Shown piece by piece: positions 1 to 14,000 of a stretch of 64,000 bases of DNA. Position numbers and translations under genes: made by a program. Every line of letters begins with the position of its first letter. The first letter of the stretch is position 1. This DNA is from Isoperla grammatica (taxonomy: Eukaryota; Arthropoda; Insecta; Plecoptera; Perlodidae): positions 85,698,110 through 85,762,109 of the forward strand of contig OX246737.1 of the NCBI GenBank assembly GCA_945910005.1, given 5' to 3'. The notes under the pieces were generated by a model, which saw only the letters and a list, made by a program, of their open reading frames with translations, was not told where the DNA came from and made no database searches.

Positions 1-905
1 CCGGTATAGCATAAGTGTTAATTGCTTTGATCTTGTTTTTACCATTCAGTTGTGTTTTGAAAATGGATCCTATTCGTTTCTTGTATGCAGAAATTAGTTT
101 ACTTTTCATCAGTTTATGATCAATTCGTTTAGCCTGCGCCAATCCTAGATATTTGTATATTATCTTCTTCGTCCATTACTCCAATCCGGTTGTCTTCGTC
201 AATTTCAAACTCTTCTAATTTCGTAATCTTTCCTTTGATGACATGAAGTGACTTACATTTATCAATTCCAAAATCCATACATATATCTCTACTGAATTCT
301 AAGATTCGTCATGTGTGTCGCATTTAAAGCATATAGCTTGAGATCGTCCATGTAGAATAGATGTGAAAGTGTGTGGCAAACCGTATTACCGTCCTTTATC
401 TTGAAACCATGAGTAGATTTGTTTAGTATATGAGATAATGGATTTAATGAAAGACAAAACCATAACGCACTAAACGAGTCACCTTGAAAAATACCTCGTC
501 GGATGTAAACTGACACAGTACATATCTGCTCTTTGCCTACGTTTAACTTTAATGTTGTTTTCCAACTCGTCATCGCTGTCCGCAAAAAGTTTACTATCAA
601 TGGGTTTACTTTATAAATTTCCAGTATCTGTATTAGCCACGAATGTGGTGACGAATCATACGCTTTCTTGTAATCAATATAGCTAACGTGAATGTTTCTC
701 TTCTTGTTGAAAGCTTGGTTCATTACAACAGAATCGATAATTAATTGTTCCTTTCACCCTTGCGACAATTTACGACATCCCTTTTGTTCTTCAGCTAATA
801 TATTGTGTTCTTCGCAGTGACTATATATTTTATTTGTTATGCACGATGTCAAGATTTTGTATATAGTAGGTAAGCATGTAATTGGTCTATATTTACTTGG
901 ATTTT
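1..905 (-). pseudogene. Degenerate non-LTR retrotransposon reverse transcriptase, R2/NeSL-like
   Basis: Read on the minus strand this is the palm and thumb part of a LINE reverse transcriptase. In order it shows PSKYRPITCLPTIYKIL (from about 905), EEQKGCRKLSQG, KEQLIIDSVV, IDYKKAYDS, the RGIFQGDS motif, and the catalytic LFYMDDLKLYA, whose YMDD codons lie at 343-354. It then has FGIDKCKSLHVIKG and, after a frameshift near 150-170, IYKYLGLAQAKRIDHKL, and it runs off the window edge. An in-frame TGA at 754-756 replaces a usually conserved Cys, and with the frameshift it makes this a dead copy. The endonuclease and N-terminal domains are absent; a (TTA)n tract lies at its 5' side. Assignment to the R2/NeSL-like group rests on my recognition of the KKAYDS...YMDD...YKYLG pattern; the clade is tentative, the RT call is firm. 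Confidence 0.85.
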
Positions 906-926
906 TGGTGTCATTATCTTTTGGTT

Positions 927-1647
<721 letters not shown>

Positions 1648-1656
1648 CTTACATTG

Positions 1657-2075
1657 GATTTTTTATTTTAATTTTATTGTAATTAAGGCCAGTGTATGGC
1701 ACAATGCCCTCTTTAGCCTGATGTATGATGATTGATGAATGATAATGAGGAAGGGAGGAGGGGAAGCCTGGTACCGGCACGTAGCCTACTCCTATCGAAA
1801 AGTACCAAGGGGACCATCGGCTTTACGTCCCATCCGAAAGGACGGTGTAACTTTGACCAGTCATATAGGTTCCTCCACTAACCTGGACTGCCGAGCAGTT
1901 GACGAGAAGAACGAAGCTGTTACACAAGCTTTCGAACCCTCCAATCTGCTCTAACCAACGGTTACTAGTGTTTCAGAGGGGAGTGGTCACCCATCCACCT
2001 CCTGACCTAGCCAGAGGCTGCTTAACTTCGGTGTTCGTATGGGAACCGGCTAAGTGACCGCGGCTAAACCGCTGG
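1657..2075 (-). mobile_element. 5S rRNA-derived SINE (SINE3-like) with 9-bp target duplication
   Basis: On the minus strand, just inside position 2075, lies a head that resembles the 3' two thirds of 5S rRNA: GAAGTTAAGCAGCC (2016-2029) followed by TGGATGGGTGACC (1985-1997), which correspond to the internal RNA polymerase III promoter of 5S genes. The body continues for about 300 bp and ends in an A-rich tail at 1657-1685. The 9-mer CTTACATTG flanks the unit exactly at 1648-1656 and 2076-2084, as expected for target-primed insertion. The 5' part of 5S rRNA is replaced by unrelated sequence, so this is not a functional 5S gene. The family name and the LINE that mobilised it are unknown to me. 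Confidence 0.8.
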
Positions 2076-2084
2076 CTTACATTG

Positions 2085-5000
2085 TATTAGATTCTTGCTA
2101 GAACATACGTACATATATAGTCATGTATGGTACACAGTACAGAAAGTAAGTATTGTCAATCCGAATTATATACAAACATTGTTTTCACAAACAAGTTACG
2201 AACATTGATGACGAAAAATCAGATATTTGTAAACATCTTCCGAGTGAGTGAAAAAGCATTTTGTCATTGTTTTCATAAATTGTTTCATATCAATCAATAG
2301 AAAGAAACTAAATTTCAGGTTCAATATACATTTTAGGAAATTACAGAACGTGTCCCACTCTGACTTATAAACGCGACGCATCAGTATTCTATTTAGTGAC
2401 CAATGAGTGTGACTCAGTAGGTATATTTTGTAGCGTACATAATTATAAGCAAATGGTCGAAACCTTCCCTAGTCACTGTATGCATACCTACCTATACCTG
2501 CAAGTGCCACAATTCCGGAAATATATTTTCTTCTTGAGATTTGTAATTTTGACGTGGCTCTTGAGTTGATTGTGTTTGTGTGGTTAGAAACTGGGTACTT
2601 AGAGTAAATACTGGTTTACACAATCGTGTACTGTAAATAGTAGTCATGAGGCAAATGTTGTAAAGAATTCCAATCAGCTAAAATGCATAAACTAGGAAAT
2701 TCGTCTAGATTTACGAACCATTCCCAATTACAGTAAATTATTCAGAAAAAGGATGAAAAAAAAATGTCTACGAAGTATTCTTGTAATTGAAGCCCATGCC
2801 TTTACTTCCGCGAACACTAAAAATGTGAAAGTTTTTATTGGGGCATCTTTTGTTTGTTTGCAGCAAACCGCACAACTGGCAATACCATACCGTGCACGTA
2901 GCCCAGCCGTTCCATGCAGCAATAAATCTTCCAAGCTGTTGGTATTTCAACAACATTCGGACAACTGTGACCAAAATGTTTAGTCTTACAAGGTATCCGG
3001 TTCCGTAAATGACCCGCGTGCACAGCAGACTTCATTCAATACATAGAAGCCACAGGTCAGTTACCCCGCAAAGTATTGTGGTGGGTTTTGATGACAGTTC
3101 AACAACCCTGAAGAATAAATGGACGAAGTGACAGATAAGAGTCTAACGACCTATAGCGTTGTACCCCATTCTTCCGGCAACACAACAAGCAAACGAAGAC
3201 CGGGCTAAATCGGGTTTATGGGTGTTTTCCAAGACAATGCATCAAAGAGGGGTTTGAGGTTGGAAATGGGAATATTTTTGGTTTGAGTCTTCTCGAAATC
3301 GTGGGAAAGGAATCCTTATGGAAATGACTTTCAGGAAGAGAAAGCTTCTTGATTTTTTTGTTCGAACTTCAACCCCTCTTCCAACTGAGTGAGGCAATGA
3401 CGATTGTACCGACTACTTCACCGTTTTCAAAATAAATTGTGCGCAAGCCGCAATTACAAGTATTACCCTCAGCTTATTTTAGGAATAAAGTCTAATTAGT
3501 CTCGTTGCGTTCATGTATGGCAATGAGAGAAGTGGGTTAGCACTGAACCACTTAGCACAGGGTTAGTATGATAGTATGAGACGGGGTAGTTACAGGAATG
3601 GGATAGTACATTAAATTATGGTAATTGTGTTTGTCTTTTGTTTGTTTGTGTTTTGTTATCTTGTATGTGTCAGCTAAAAGGTAAAACCTACCGATAAATC
3701 CACGTATAAAGTTAATAAATTAATCTTATTCAGCGCAAGACCAAAGCCAGAGGAATGATCATGGAGCAAACCGTGCACCGAAATCTTACACAAAGTGCTC
3801 ATCTTATAGAATGGGTAATTCCAAAAATTCCAGACCTCCACTTAAGTGTAACTTCACCTTGAACTTCACATACACATTGGGGTCCTTCGTTTTATCAACA
3901 CACTTTGTACTTCTAGCACTGTGCCCCATGCTTTGACAAGGGAGAGAGTTCAAAATGTACAAAATGTGTAGTTTAATCAAACAAACCTGATGTTCAATTG
4001 TAATTGTAAGTAAAACACCAATTGAATCAACCGTGGGGCCTACCACAATTGTTATAATTTTATCCATTATTGCAGGTGAAAATATCCATGCGGTTGCACC
4101 TAAGATAAAACTTCGATAAATTTTGGAATAAAGCCTGGGCGACCATCAATGAAATATAATCTGGGCGCATTAGCAGAAATGATGTTCTACGGGAGCGCGT
4201 CTTGGAGTTGATAACCCGCTATTAGTTGTTAGAGTTTCACGTTGAGTGTTGTTTAAATATGTTCACGTAGAGTTATAATTACGATCGCTTTAGAATGACT
4301 CGACCAGTTGTTTTTATACAAATAAATATTAATTGCTTCAACATTATAGACATGGAAGCACATTTAATTACCTTTGTCAAAATTAATTTCCTACCTTACT
4401 TTTTTTACTAAAATAATTTATTTGTTGCGTACTTTGTTTATTTTTTGGTCGGACTTGTTTTTACAAAGGGATATAGGAGCAACTTATCAATTAGACCACT
4501 GATGAAAACAGCATGAGATTTATAAACTTGTTACATGAACTGTGTTTCGATGCCATGCTGAGCCGATTGCGTTGGCTACTAATCGAAAATCTATTCGGTA
4601 GTAGCTTCCTAATATCTATGAACAACCAGCCCAATAGATTCGTTTAAAATGATTAAGCTGAATCACGGCTGGTTGGGTAAGCTAACACACGCAGACCTGT
4701 AATTATCTTTAGCGGGCGCCGGAAAATTAAACCTAAAGACCGCTCGTTTAAATTAGTAACTTAATACCTCGGTATTTCCTTGAGAAACAATGTAGTGCTT
4801 CGTCTACAGCCAGATTACAGGTAGCCACTGGACCAAATACTGTAAATAACTCTGGGCGGAATGGATCGTAATTATTGTTCATCATTATCTTCGCCCCATA
4901 TGAAGTATAGGGTATAAAAAATGGAAAATTCTCGCAAACCGTGTAAACTAGAACCTTTTATCACTGGACTAAACAGCCGGAAATAATTCTTATTTCACGC

Positions 5001-5914
5001 GGTTCCAACAGGAGTGAATTATTTTTCCCTGAACTTAAAGAGAGTGAAAGGTCTTATCAAATGTTCAAAACTATTACTTTGAGGTTCAGCAGTCAAAAGC
5101 TTATCAAAATTATGAGATATGTTGGCTGTAGGTTTAAAATAAACTAAAATAGTCTTATGTCATTATCGACGGTTTAATAACATCACACATTAAAAGGAAA
5201 TCAATACCACGATTTTATGAATCTGGGGGGCGTGGGGGGCGCATCGTACACTCGTTCCTCGGTGTAAGATACGTTTCACTGGTCAGGAATAACCACAATA
5301 CTTGTTTATGTGTTGCCTATTCTATACAATTATACAATGGTTTTAAAGGAGGTTTAAAATACAACTATATAATTTACAAAGAAACCATACGACAAACGTT
5401 GGACAAAGTACAAAAAAAAAAGAAATGAAAACACAACAAAAAATAAATGAAAATATATATGAAAATTTAAAATTATATAATGCTATAAAATAAAATAAAA
5501 GTAATATAATATTAAATTGCCATTTCACAGAAACTATGCTCATAGTTTATTATAAAGTACTTCATTTAATGCGGTTATTTAACTTAGAAACCAGTCTCAA
5601 GTCGGTAATTGGAGAGATAAACGTTTCTTTGTTCCCAAGGCTAATTAGTTGATTAATCAATTAATTAATTAATTAATACCCTTTACTATATGCCAGTATT
5701 TTAAAATTGTATTCGATATTTATTTACACTCCAACCCAAAGGGAATTAACATCACCACGCACCGCCTCGAATTACGTACTGCAGCAATATCGAGGTGTAA
5801 AATAGTTGTTGTTTGTGTTTATTTATTTATCTTCAATCTTCATTATAAGTAACAGTCAAATTGGCGTAACCTGCTGAACGTACAGCCGGTGACCCTCTGC
5901 TCACAATCGCAGGG
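2085..5914. other. Intergenic, no gene seen
   Basis: AT-rich unique-looking DNA. All open frames are short (under 90 codons), overlap on both strands and carry no recognisable domain. A short (TTAA)n stretch lies at about 5655-5680. No RNA gene was recognised. Confidence 0.6.
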
Positions 5915-6450
5915 AGTACCCTGCATGTCATAAGAAAATATCACTTCGACACTGGCAGTATGGCTGTTACACTGCATGCCATAAGAAAATATCACTTCGA
6001 CACTGGCAGGTGTATGGCTGATACACTGCATGCCATAAGAAAATATCACTTCGACACTGGCAGGTGTATGGCTGATACACTGCAAGCCATAAGAACATAT
6101 CACTTCGACACTGGCAGGTGTATGGCTGATACACTGCATGCCATAAGAAAATATCACTACGATACTGGCAGGTGTATGGCTGTTACACTGCATGCCATAA
6201 GATTATATCACTTCGACACTGGCAGGTGTATGGCTGTTACTCTGCAAGCCATAAGAACATATCACTTCGACACTGGCAGGTGTATGGCTGATACACTGCA
6301 TGCCATAAGAAAATATCACTACGATACTGGCAGGTGTATGGCTGTTACACTGCATGTCATACGAAAATATCATTACGATACTGGCAGGTGTATGGCTGAT
6401 ACACTACATGCCATAAGAAAATCACTACGATACTGGCAGGTGTATGGCTG
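5915..6450. repeat. 54-bp minisatellite, about 10 copies
   Basis: Ten tandem copies of a 54-bp unit that begins ATGGCTGATACACTGCATGC and ends GACACTGGCAGGTGT; two copies are 51 bp. Because 54 is a multiple of three, one plus-strand frame stays open and spells an 18-residue repeat (MADTLHAIRKYHFDTGRC). Substitutions (HFDTG/HYDTG, MADT/MAVT) are scattered. No signal peptide, splice context or unique flanking coding sequence suggests it is translated, so I annotate DNA repeat rather than protein. Confidence 0.93.
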
Positions 6451-8000
6451 TTTGATATACATGGGTAGGATCATGTTGTTAATACTATTGGTGAAATCGA
6501 AATGTAATACGTACATAATGTCGATATTCATTTGTTACGTGGTCATGATTAGCATCCCAACCTGATAGTCCGCTCATGCATTGAACCACGTTGCTGACGC
6601 ATCCGCCTGCCAATTTGTGAATCAAATGCTCGCCGGATAATGCGCAGTGGTTTCCCACAGTTGTTTCGCTACACCTCTAATTAACAGAAGACGAACGATT
6701 TCATTCATGTGGACGCAAGCACTGTCTCGTATCGGTCGGCCTCTATCATTTAGTGAGGCGCTTTTTGTAGTAATCTGTGTGGGGGGTGTTACCGACATCA
6801 AACAGAAACGTTTCCCAGAAAATAACAGAGTAACCAAGCTCAAATAGTAGCGTCTGATGTGGGGCTATTGCGGCATCTTACCGCACCTTACACCATCGTG
6901 CAAAAAATACTTCGATACCGGCCTTACCTAACAACAGGTAGATATAGACTTTGTTGGTTTTATGGCAGGAAGGAGGATATATGACAGCGGCGTTACCTGT
7001 ATAGCGAACAGGTAAACGCAAATAGTATAAACATACATCCATACACACTCATATAGAACACTTTTCAGTCCACTAAACACATCGAATGCATTAAAATACT
7101 TTAAACGTTGTTAAAATTATTATCTATTACTATCTCAAAATTACGTGTATTCGGAAATACGGGAGTGGGAGGTCCAACATTAATAGGAATGAAATTGGGA
7201 CATAAGACAGAACTTGATCGGGATCGGGATCGGGAACAAGAACGAGAGTAGAGAAAGAACGGGAGTTAAAATAAGTGCCTGTAATGGTTTTCGAGAGGCG
7301 GAATAATTAAACACAATCTGAAGGTTCCTATTTAAATTATTGATGGTGCGTCAAGCAAACATTGAAGTATGAACCAATGCGGTGACATGTCCCGAGCAAA
7401 AACTAAATTTGTATTAAATAATAAAACTAGGGACCACCTAAAAAAAAGCTATATCTTAAGTAATACAAATGTTGATCAAGGCAACTAATTTTATAAAAAC
7501 GTGCATTTGTCTAACGCGTTTTGCCCTTCGTCGGTGAACCGATATATAGGCAGACGTATAGGCAGGGGAAGGTTATAGACACATCCGAAAATTGAGTATT
7601 TTTATCAATGAATGACTTGCTATTATTATATTACATTACTGTATTATTCATAAGTATACACTCTACTTTATTTTATCCTCACACGCGCCTACATCCTACA
7701 TTGAAGATGATGTGTTATCAAAGACGCTCAAAAATAGTTTATTTTTATATAACAAACTGATCTCTATTAATTCTCCATAAAGACTTTAGTCGTTGGATGC
7801 TGTAGGCAAGTTATTAAGAGCAGAGCATTTTTTCTTCTCAAGATATAACCTACTAAGAGCACAGTCATGCTAAACTGTCTATAATTGAACAAAGTTTTCA
7901 ATTAGCTTGTTTTAAACGTTGTTGGGATTGAGCCGTTCAGTGGTCTTGATGTAGCTCGTATCTACCTCGTCATCGTCTTGTTCGGCCAAGCAGGCGGCAG
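6451..8000. other. Intergenic, no gene seen
   Basis: No domain or RNA gene was recognised. A small GATCGG tandem lies near 7217-7234. Around 7513-7550 the minus strand has CTGACGAAGGGC followed shortly by AAAACGCG, wording reminiscent of Penelope-like element termini, but too short to call. Confidence 0.55.
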
Positions 8001-11000
8001 CATCCGGGTGCATGTTGGTGTGTACATATGTGCACGTCCCCGCTCCCTTGCGCAGGATTCAAGCAGCATCCGGGTGCATGATGGTGTGTACATATGTGCA
8101 CGTCCCTGTTCCCTTGCGCAGGACCCAAGCAGCATCCGGGTGCATGTTGGTGTGTACATATGTGCACGTCCCTGTTCCCCTGCGCAGGACCCAAGCAGCA
8201 TCCGGGTGCATGTTGGTGTGTACATATGTGCACGTCCCTGTTCCCTTGCGCAGGATTCAAGCAGCATCCGGGTGCATGTTGGTGTGTACATATGTGCACG
8301 TCCCTGTTCCCCTGCGCAGGACCCAAGCAGCATCCGGGTGCATGTTGGTGTGTACATATGTGCACGTCCCTGTTCCCTTGCGCAGGATTCAAGCAGCATC
8401 CGGGTGCATGTTGGTGTGTACATATGTGCACGTCCCTGTTCCCTTGCGCAGGACCCAAGCAGCATCCGGGTGCATGTTGGTGTGTACATATGTGCACGTC
8501 CCTGTTCCCTTGCGCAGGACCCAAGCAGCATCCGGGTGCATGTTGGTGTGTACATATGTGCACGTCCCTGTTCCCTTGCGCAGGACCCAAGCAGCATCCG
8601 GGTGCATGTTGGTGTGTACATATGTGCACGTCCCTGTTCCCTTGCGCAGGATTCAAGCAGCATCCGGGTGCATGTTGGTGTGTACATATGTGCACGTCCC
8701 TGTTCCCTTGCGCAGGATTCAAGCAGCATCCGGGTGCATGTTGGTGTGTACATATGTGCACGTCCCTGTTCCCTTGCGCAGGACCCAAGCAGCATCCGGG
8801 TGCATGTTGGTGTGTACATATGTGCACGTCCCTGTTCCCTTGCGCAGGATTCAAGCAGCATCCGGGTGCATGTTGGTGTGTACATATGTGCACGTCCCTG
8901 TTCCCTTGCGCAGGACCCAAGCAGCATCCGGGTGCATGTTGGTGTGTACATATGTGCACGTCCCTGTTCCCTTGCGCAGGACCCAAGCAGCATCCGGGTG
9001 CATGTTGGTGTGTACATATGTGCACGTCCTTGTTCCCTTGCGCAGGATTCAAGCAGCATCCGGGTGCATGTTGGTGTGTACATATGTGCACGTCCCTGCT
9101 CCCTTGCGCAGGACCCAAGCAGCATCCGGGTGCATGTTGGTGTGTACATATGTGCACGTCCCTGTTCCCTTGCGCAGGACCCAAGCAGCATCCGGGTGCA
9201 TGTTGGTGTGTACATATGTGCACGTCCCTGTTCCCTTGCGCAGGACCCAAGCAGCATCCGGGTGCATGATGGTGTGTACATATGTGCACGTCCCTGTTCC
9301 CTTGCGCAGGACCCAAGCAGCATCCGGGTGCATGTTGGTGTGTACATATGTGCACGTCCCTGTTCCCTTGCGCAGGACTCAAGCAGCATCCGGGTGCATG
9401 TTGGTGTGTACATATGTGCACGTCCCTGTTCCCTTGCGCAGGACCCAAGCAGCATCCGGGTGCATGTTGGTGTGTACATATGTGCACGTCCCTGTTCCCT
9501 TGCGCAGGACCCAAGCAGCATCCGGGTGCATGTTGGTGTGTACATATGTGCACGTCCCTGTTCCCTTGCGCAGGACCCAAGCAGCATCCGGGTGCATGAT
9601 GGTGTGTACATATGTGCACGTCCCTGTTCCCTTGCGCAGGACCCAAGCAGCATCCGGGTGCATGTTGGTGTGTACATATGTGCACGTCCCTGTTCCCTTG
9701 CGCAGGACCCAAGCAGCATCCGGGTGCATGTTGGTGTGTACATATGTGCACGTCCCTGTTCCCTTGCGCAGGACCCAAGCAGCATCCGGGTGCATGTTGG
9801 TGTGTACATATGTGCACGTCCCTGTTCCCTTGCGCAGGACCCAAGCAGCATCCGGGTGCATGTTGGTGTGTACATATGTGCACGTCCCTGTTCCCTTGCG
9901 CAGGATTCAAGCAGCATCCGGGTGCATGTTGGTGTGTACATATGTGCACGTCCCTGCTCCCTTGCGCAGGACCCAAGCAGCATCCGGGTGCATGTTGGTG
10001 TGTACATATGTGCACGTCCCTGTTCCCTTGCGCAGGACCCAAGCAGCATCCGGGTGCATGTTGGTGTGTACATATGTGCACGTCCCTGTTCCCTTGCGCA
10101 GGATTCAAGCAGCATCCGGGTGCATGTTGGTGTGTACATATGTGCACGTCCCCGCTCCCTTGCGCAGGATTCAAGCAGCATCCGGGTGCATGTTGGTGTG
10201 TACATATGTGCACGTCCCCGCTCCCTTGCGCAGGATTCAAGCAGCATCCGGGTGCATGTTGGTGTGTACATATGTGCCCGTCCCTGTTCCCTTGCGCAGG
10301 ATTCAAGCAGCATCCGGGTGCATGTTGGTGTGTACATATGTGCACGTCCCTGTTCCCTTGCGCAGGATTCAAGCAGCATCCGGGTGCATGTTGGTGTGTA
10401 CATATGTGCACGTCCCTGTTCCCTTGCGCAGGACCCAAGCAGCATCCGGGTGAATGTTGGTGTGTACATATGTGCACGTCCCTGCTCCCTTGCGCAGGAC
10501 CCAAGCAGCATCCGGGTGCATGTTGGTGTGTACATATGTGCACGTCCCTGCTCCCTTGCGCAGGATTCAAGCAGCATCCGGGTGCATGTTGGTGTGTACA
10601 TATGTGCACGTCCCTGTTCCCTTGCGCAGGATTCAAGCAGCATCCGGGTGCATGTTGGTGTGTACATATGTGCACGTCCCCGTTCCCTTGCACAGGATTC
10701 AAGCAGCATCCGGGTGCATGTTGGTGTGTACATATGTGCACGTCCCTGTTCCCTTGCGCAGGATTCAAGCAGCATCCGGGTGCATGTTGGTGTGTACATA
10801 TGTGCACGTCCCCGTTCCCTTGCGCAGGATTCAAGCAGCATCCGGGTGCATGTTGGTGTGTACATATGTGCACGTCCCTGTTCCCTTGCGCAGGACCCAA
10901 GCAGCATCCGGGTGCATGTTGGTGTGTACATATGTGCACGTCCCTGTTCCCTTGCGCAGGATTCAAGCAGCATCCGTGTGCATGTTGGTGTGTACATATG

Positions 11001-14000
11001 TGCACGTCCCTGTTCCCTTGCGCAGGACCCAAGCAGCATCCGGGTGCATGTTGGTGTGTACATATGTGCACGTCCCTGTTCCCTTGCGCAGGACCCAAGC
11101 AGCATCCGGGTGCATGTTGGTGTGTACATATGTGCACGTCCCTGTTCCCTTGCGCAGGACCCAAGCAGCATCCGGGTGCATGTTGGTGTGTACATATGTG
11201 CACGTCCCTGTTCCCTTGCGCAGGATTCAAGCAGCATCCGGGTGCATGTTGGTGTGTACATATGTGCACGTCCCCGCTCCCTTGCGCAGGATTCAAGCAG
11301 CATCCGGGTGCATGTTGGTGTGTACATATGTGCACGTCCCCGCTCCCTTGCGCAGGATTCAAGCAGCATCCGGGTGCATGTTGGTGTGTACATATGTGCC
11401 CGTCCCTGTTCCCTTGCGCAGGATTCAAGCAGCATCCGGGTGCATGTTGGTGTGTACATATGTGCACGTCCCTGTTCCCTTGCGCAGGATTCAAGCAGCA
11501 TCCGGGTGCATGTTGGTGTGTACATATGTGCACGTCCCTGTTCCCTTGCGCAGGACCCAAGCAGCATCCGGGTGAATGTTGGTGTGTACATATGTGCACG
11601 TCCCTGCTCCCTTGCGCAGGACCCAAGCAGCATCCGGGTGCATGTTGGTGTGTACATATGTGCACGTCCCTGCTCCCTTGCGCAGGATTCAAGCAGCATC
11701 CGGGTGCATGTTGGTGTGTACATATGTGCACGTCCCTGTTCCCTTGCGCAGGATTCAAGCAGCATCCGGGTGCATGTTGGTGTGTACATATGTGCACGTC
11801 CCCGTTCCCTTGCACAGGATTCAAGCAGCATCCGGGTGCATGTTGGTGTGTACATATGTGCACGTCCCTGTTCCCTTGCGCAGGATTCAAGCAGCATCCG
11901 GGTGCATGTTGGTGTGTACATATGTGCACGTCCCCGTTCCCTTGCGCAGGATTCAAGCAGCATCCGGGTGCATGTTGGTGTGTACATATGTGCACGTCCC
12001 TGTTCCCTTGCGCAGGACCCAAGCAGCATCCGGGTGCATGTTGGTGTGTACATATGTGCACGTCCCTGTTCCCTTGCGCAGGATTCAAGCAGCATCCGTG
12101 TGCATGTTGGTGTGTACATATGTGCACGTCCCTGTTCCCTTGCGCAGGACCCAAGCAGCATCCGGGTGCATGTTGGTGTGTACATATGTGCACGTCCCTG
12201 TTCCCTTGCGCAGGACCCAAGCAGCATCCGGGTGCATGTTGGTGTGTACATATGTGCACGTCCCTGTTCCCTTGCGCAGGACCCAAGCAGCATCCGGGTG
12301 CATGTTGGTGTGTACATATGTGCACGTCCCTGTTCCCTTGCGCAGGACCCAAGCAGCATCCGGGTGCATGTTGGTGTGTACATATGTGCACGTCCCTGTT
12401 CCCTTGCGCAGGACCCAAGCAGCATCCGGGTGCATGTTGGTGTGTACATATGTGCACGTCCCTGTTCCCTTGCGCAGGATTCAAGCAGCATCCGGGTGTA
12501 TGTTGCTGTGTACATATGTGCACGTCCCCGTTCCCTTGCGCAGGATTCAAGCAGCATCCGGGTGCATGTTGGTGTGTACATATGTGCACGTCCCTGTTCC
12601 CTTGCGCAGGATTCAAGCAGCATCCGGGTGCATGTTGGTGTGTACATATGTGCACGTCCCTGTTCCCTTGCGCAGGATTCAAGCAGCATCCGGGTGCATG
12701 TTGGTGTGTACATATGTGCACGTCCCCGTTCCCTTGCGCAGGATTCAAGCAGCATCCGGGTGCATGTTGGTGTGTACATATGTGCACGTCCCTGTTCCCT
12801 TGCGCAGGACCCAAGCAGCATCCGGGTGCATGTTGGTGTGTACATATGTGCACGTCCCTGTTCCCCTGCGCAGGACCCAAGCAGCATCCGGGTGCATGTT
12901 GGTGTGTACATATGTGCACGTCCCTGTTCCCTTGCGCAGGATTCAATCAGCATCCGGGTGCATGTTGGTGTGTACATATGTGCACGTCCCTGTTCCCTTG
13001 CGCAGGACCCAAGCAGCATCGTGGTGCATGTTGGTGTGTACATATGTGCACGTCCCTGTTCCCTTGCGCAGGACCCAAGCAGCATCCGGGTGCATGTTGG
13101 TGTGTACATATGTGCACGTCCCTGTTCCCCTGCGCAGGACCCAAGCAGCATCCGGGTGCATGTTGGTGTGTACATAAGTGCACGTCCCTGTTCCCTTGCG
13201 CAGGACCCAAGCAGCATCCGGGTGCATGTTGGTGTGTACATAAGTGCACGTCCCTGTTCCCTTGCGCAGGATTCAAGCAGCATCCGGGTGCATGTTGGTG
13301 TGTACATATGTGCACGTCCCTGTTCCCTTGCGCAGGACCCAAGCAGCATCCGGGTGCATGTTGGTGTGTACATATGTGCACGTCCCTGTTCCCTTGCGCA
13401 GGACCCAAGCAGCATCCGGGTGCATGTTGGTGTGTACATATGTGCACGTCCCTGTTCCCTTGCGCAGGACCCAAGCAGCATCCGGGTGCATGTTGGTGTG
13501 TACATAAGTGCACGTCCCTGTTCCCTTGCGCAGGATTCAAGCAGCATCCGGGTGCATGTTGGTGTGTACATATGTGCACGTCCCTGTTCCCTTGCGCAGG
13601 ATTCAAGCAGCATCCGGGTGCATGTTGGTGTGTACATATGTGCACGTCCCTGTTCCCTTGCGCAGGACCCAAGCAGCATCCGGGTGCATGTTGGTGTGTA
13701 CATAAGTGCACGTCCCTGTTCCCTTGCGCAGGATTCAAGCAGCATCCGGGTGCATGTTGGTGTGTACATATGTGCACGTCCCTGTTCCCTTGCGCAGGAT
13801 TCAAGCAGCATCCGGGTGCATGTTGGTGTGTACATATGTGCACGTCCCTGTTCCCTTGCGCAGGATTCAAGCAGCATCCGGGTGCATGTTGGTGTGTACA
13901 TATGTGCACGTCCCTGTTCCCTTGCGCAGGATTCAAGCAGCATCCGGGTGCATGTTGGTGTGTACATATGTGCACGTCCCTGTTCCCTTGCGCAGGATTC

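Noticed and set aside
1985..2040. Functional 5S rRNA gene
   Set aside because: Only the 3' part is 5S-like, and the unit is bounded by a target duplication and an A-rich tail, so it is a SINE.
5960..6565. Repeat protein with 18-residue units
   Set aside because: A 54-bp minisatellite; no signal peptide, splice sites or unique coding sequence supports a gene.
7505..7550. Second Penelope-like or hammerhead motif
   Set aside because: Only CTGACGAAGGGC and AAAACGCG are similar; no stem II of adequate length.
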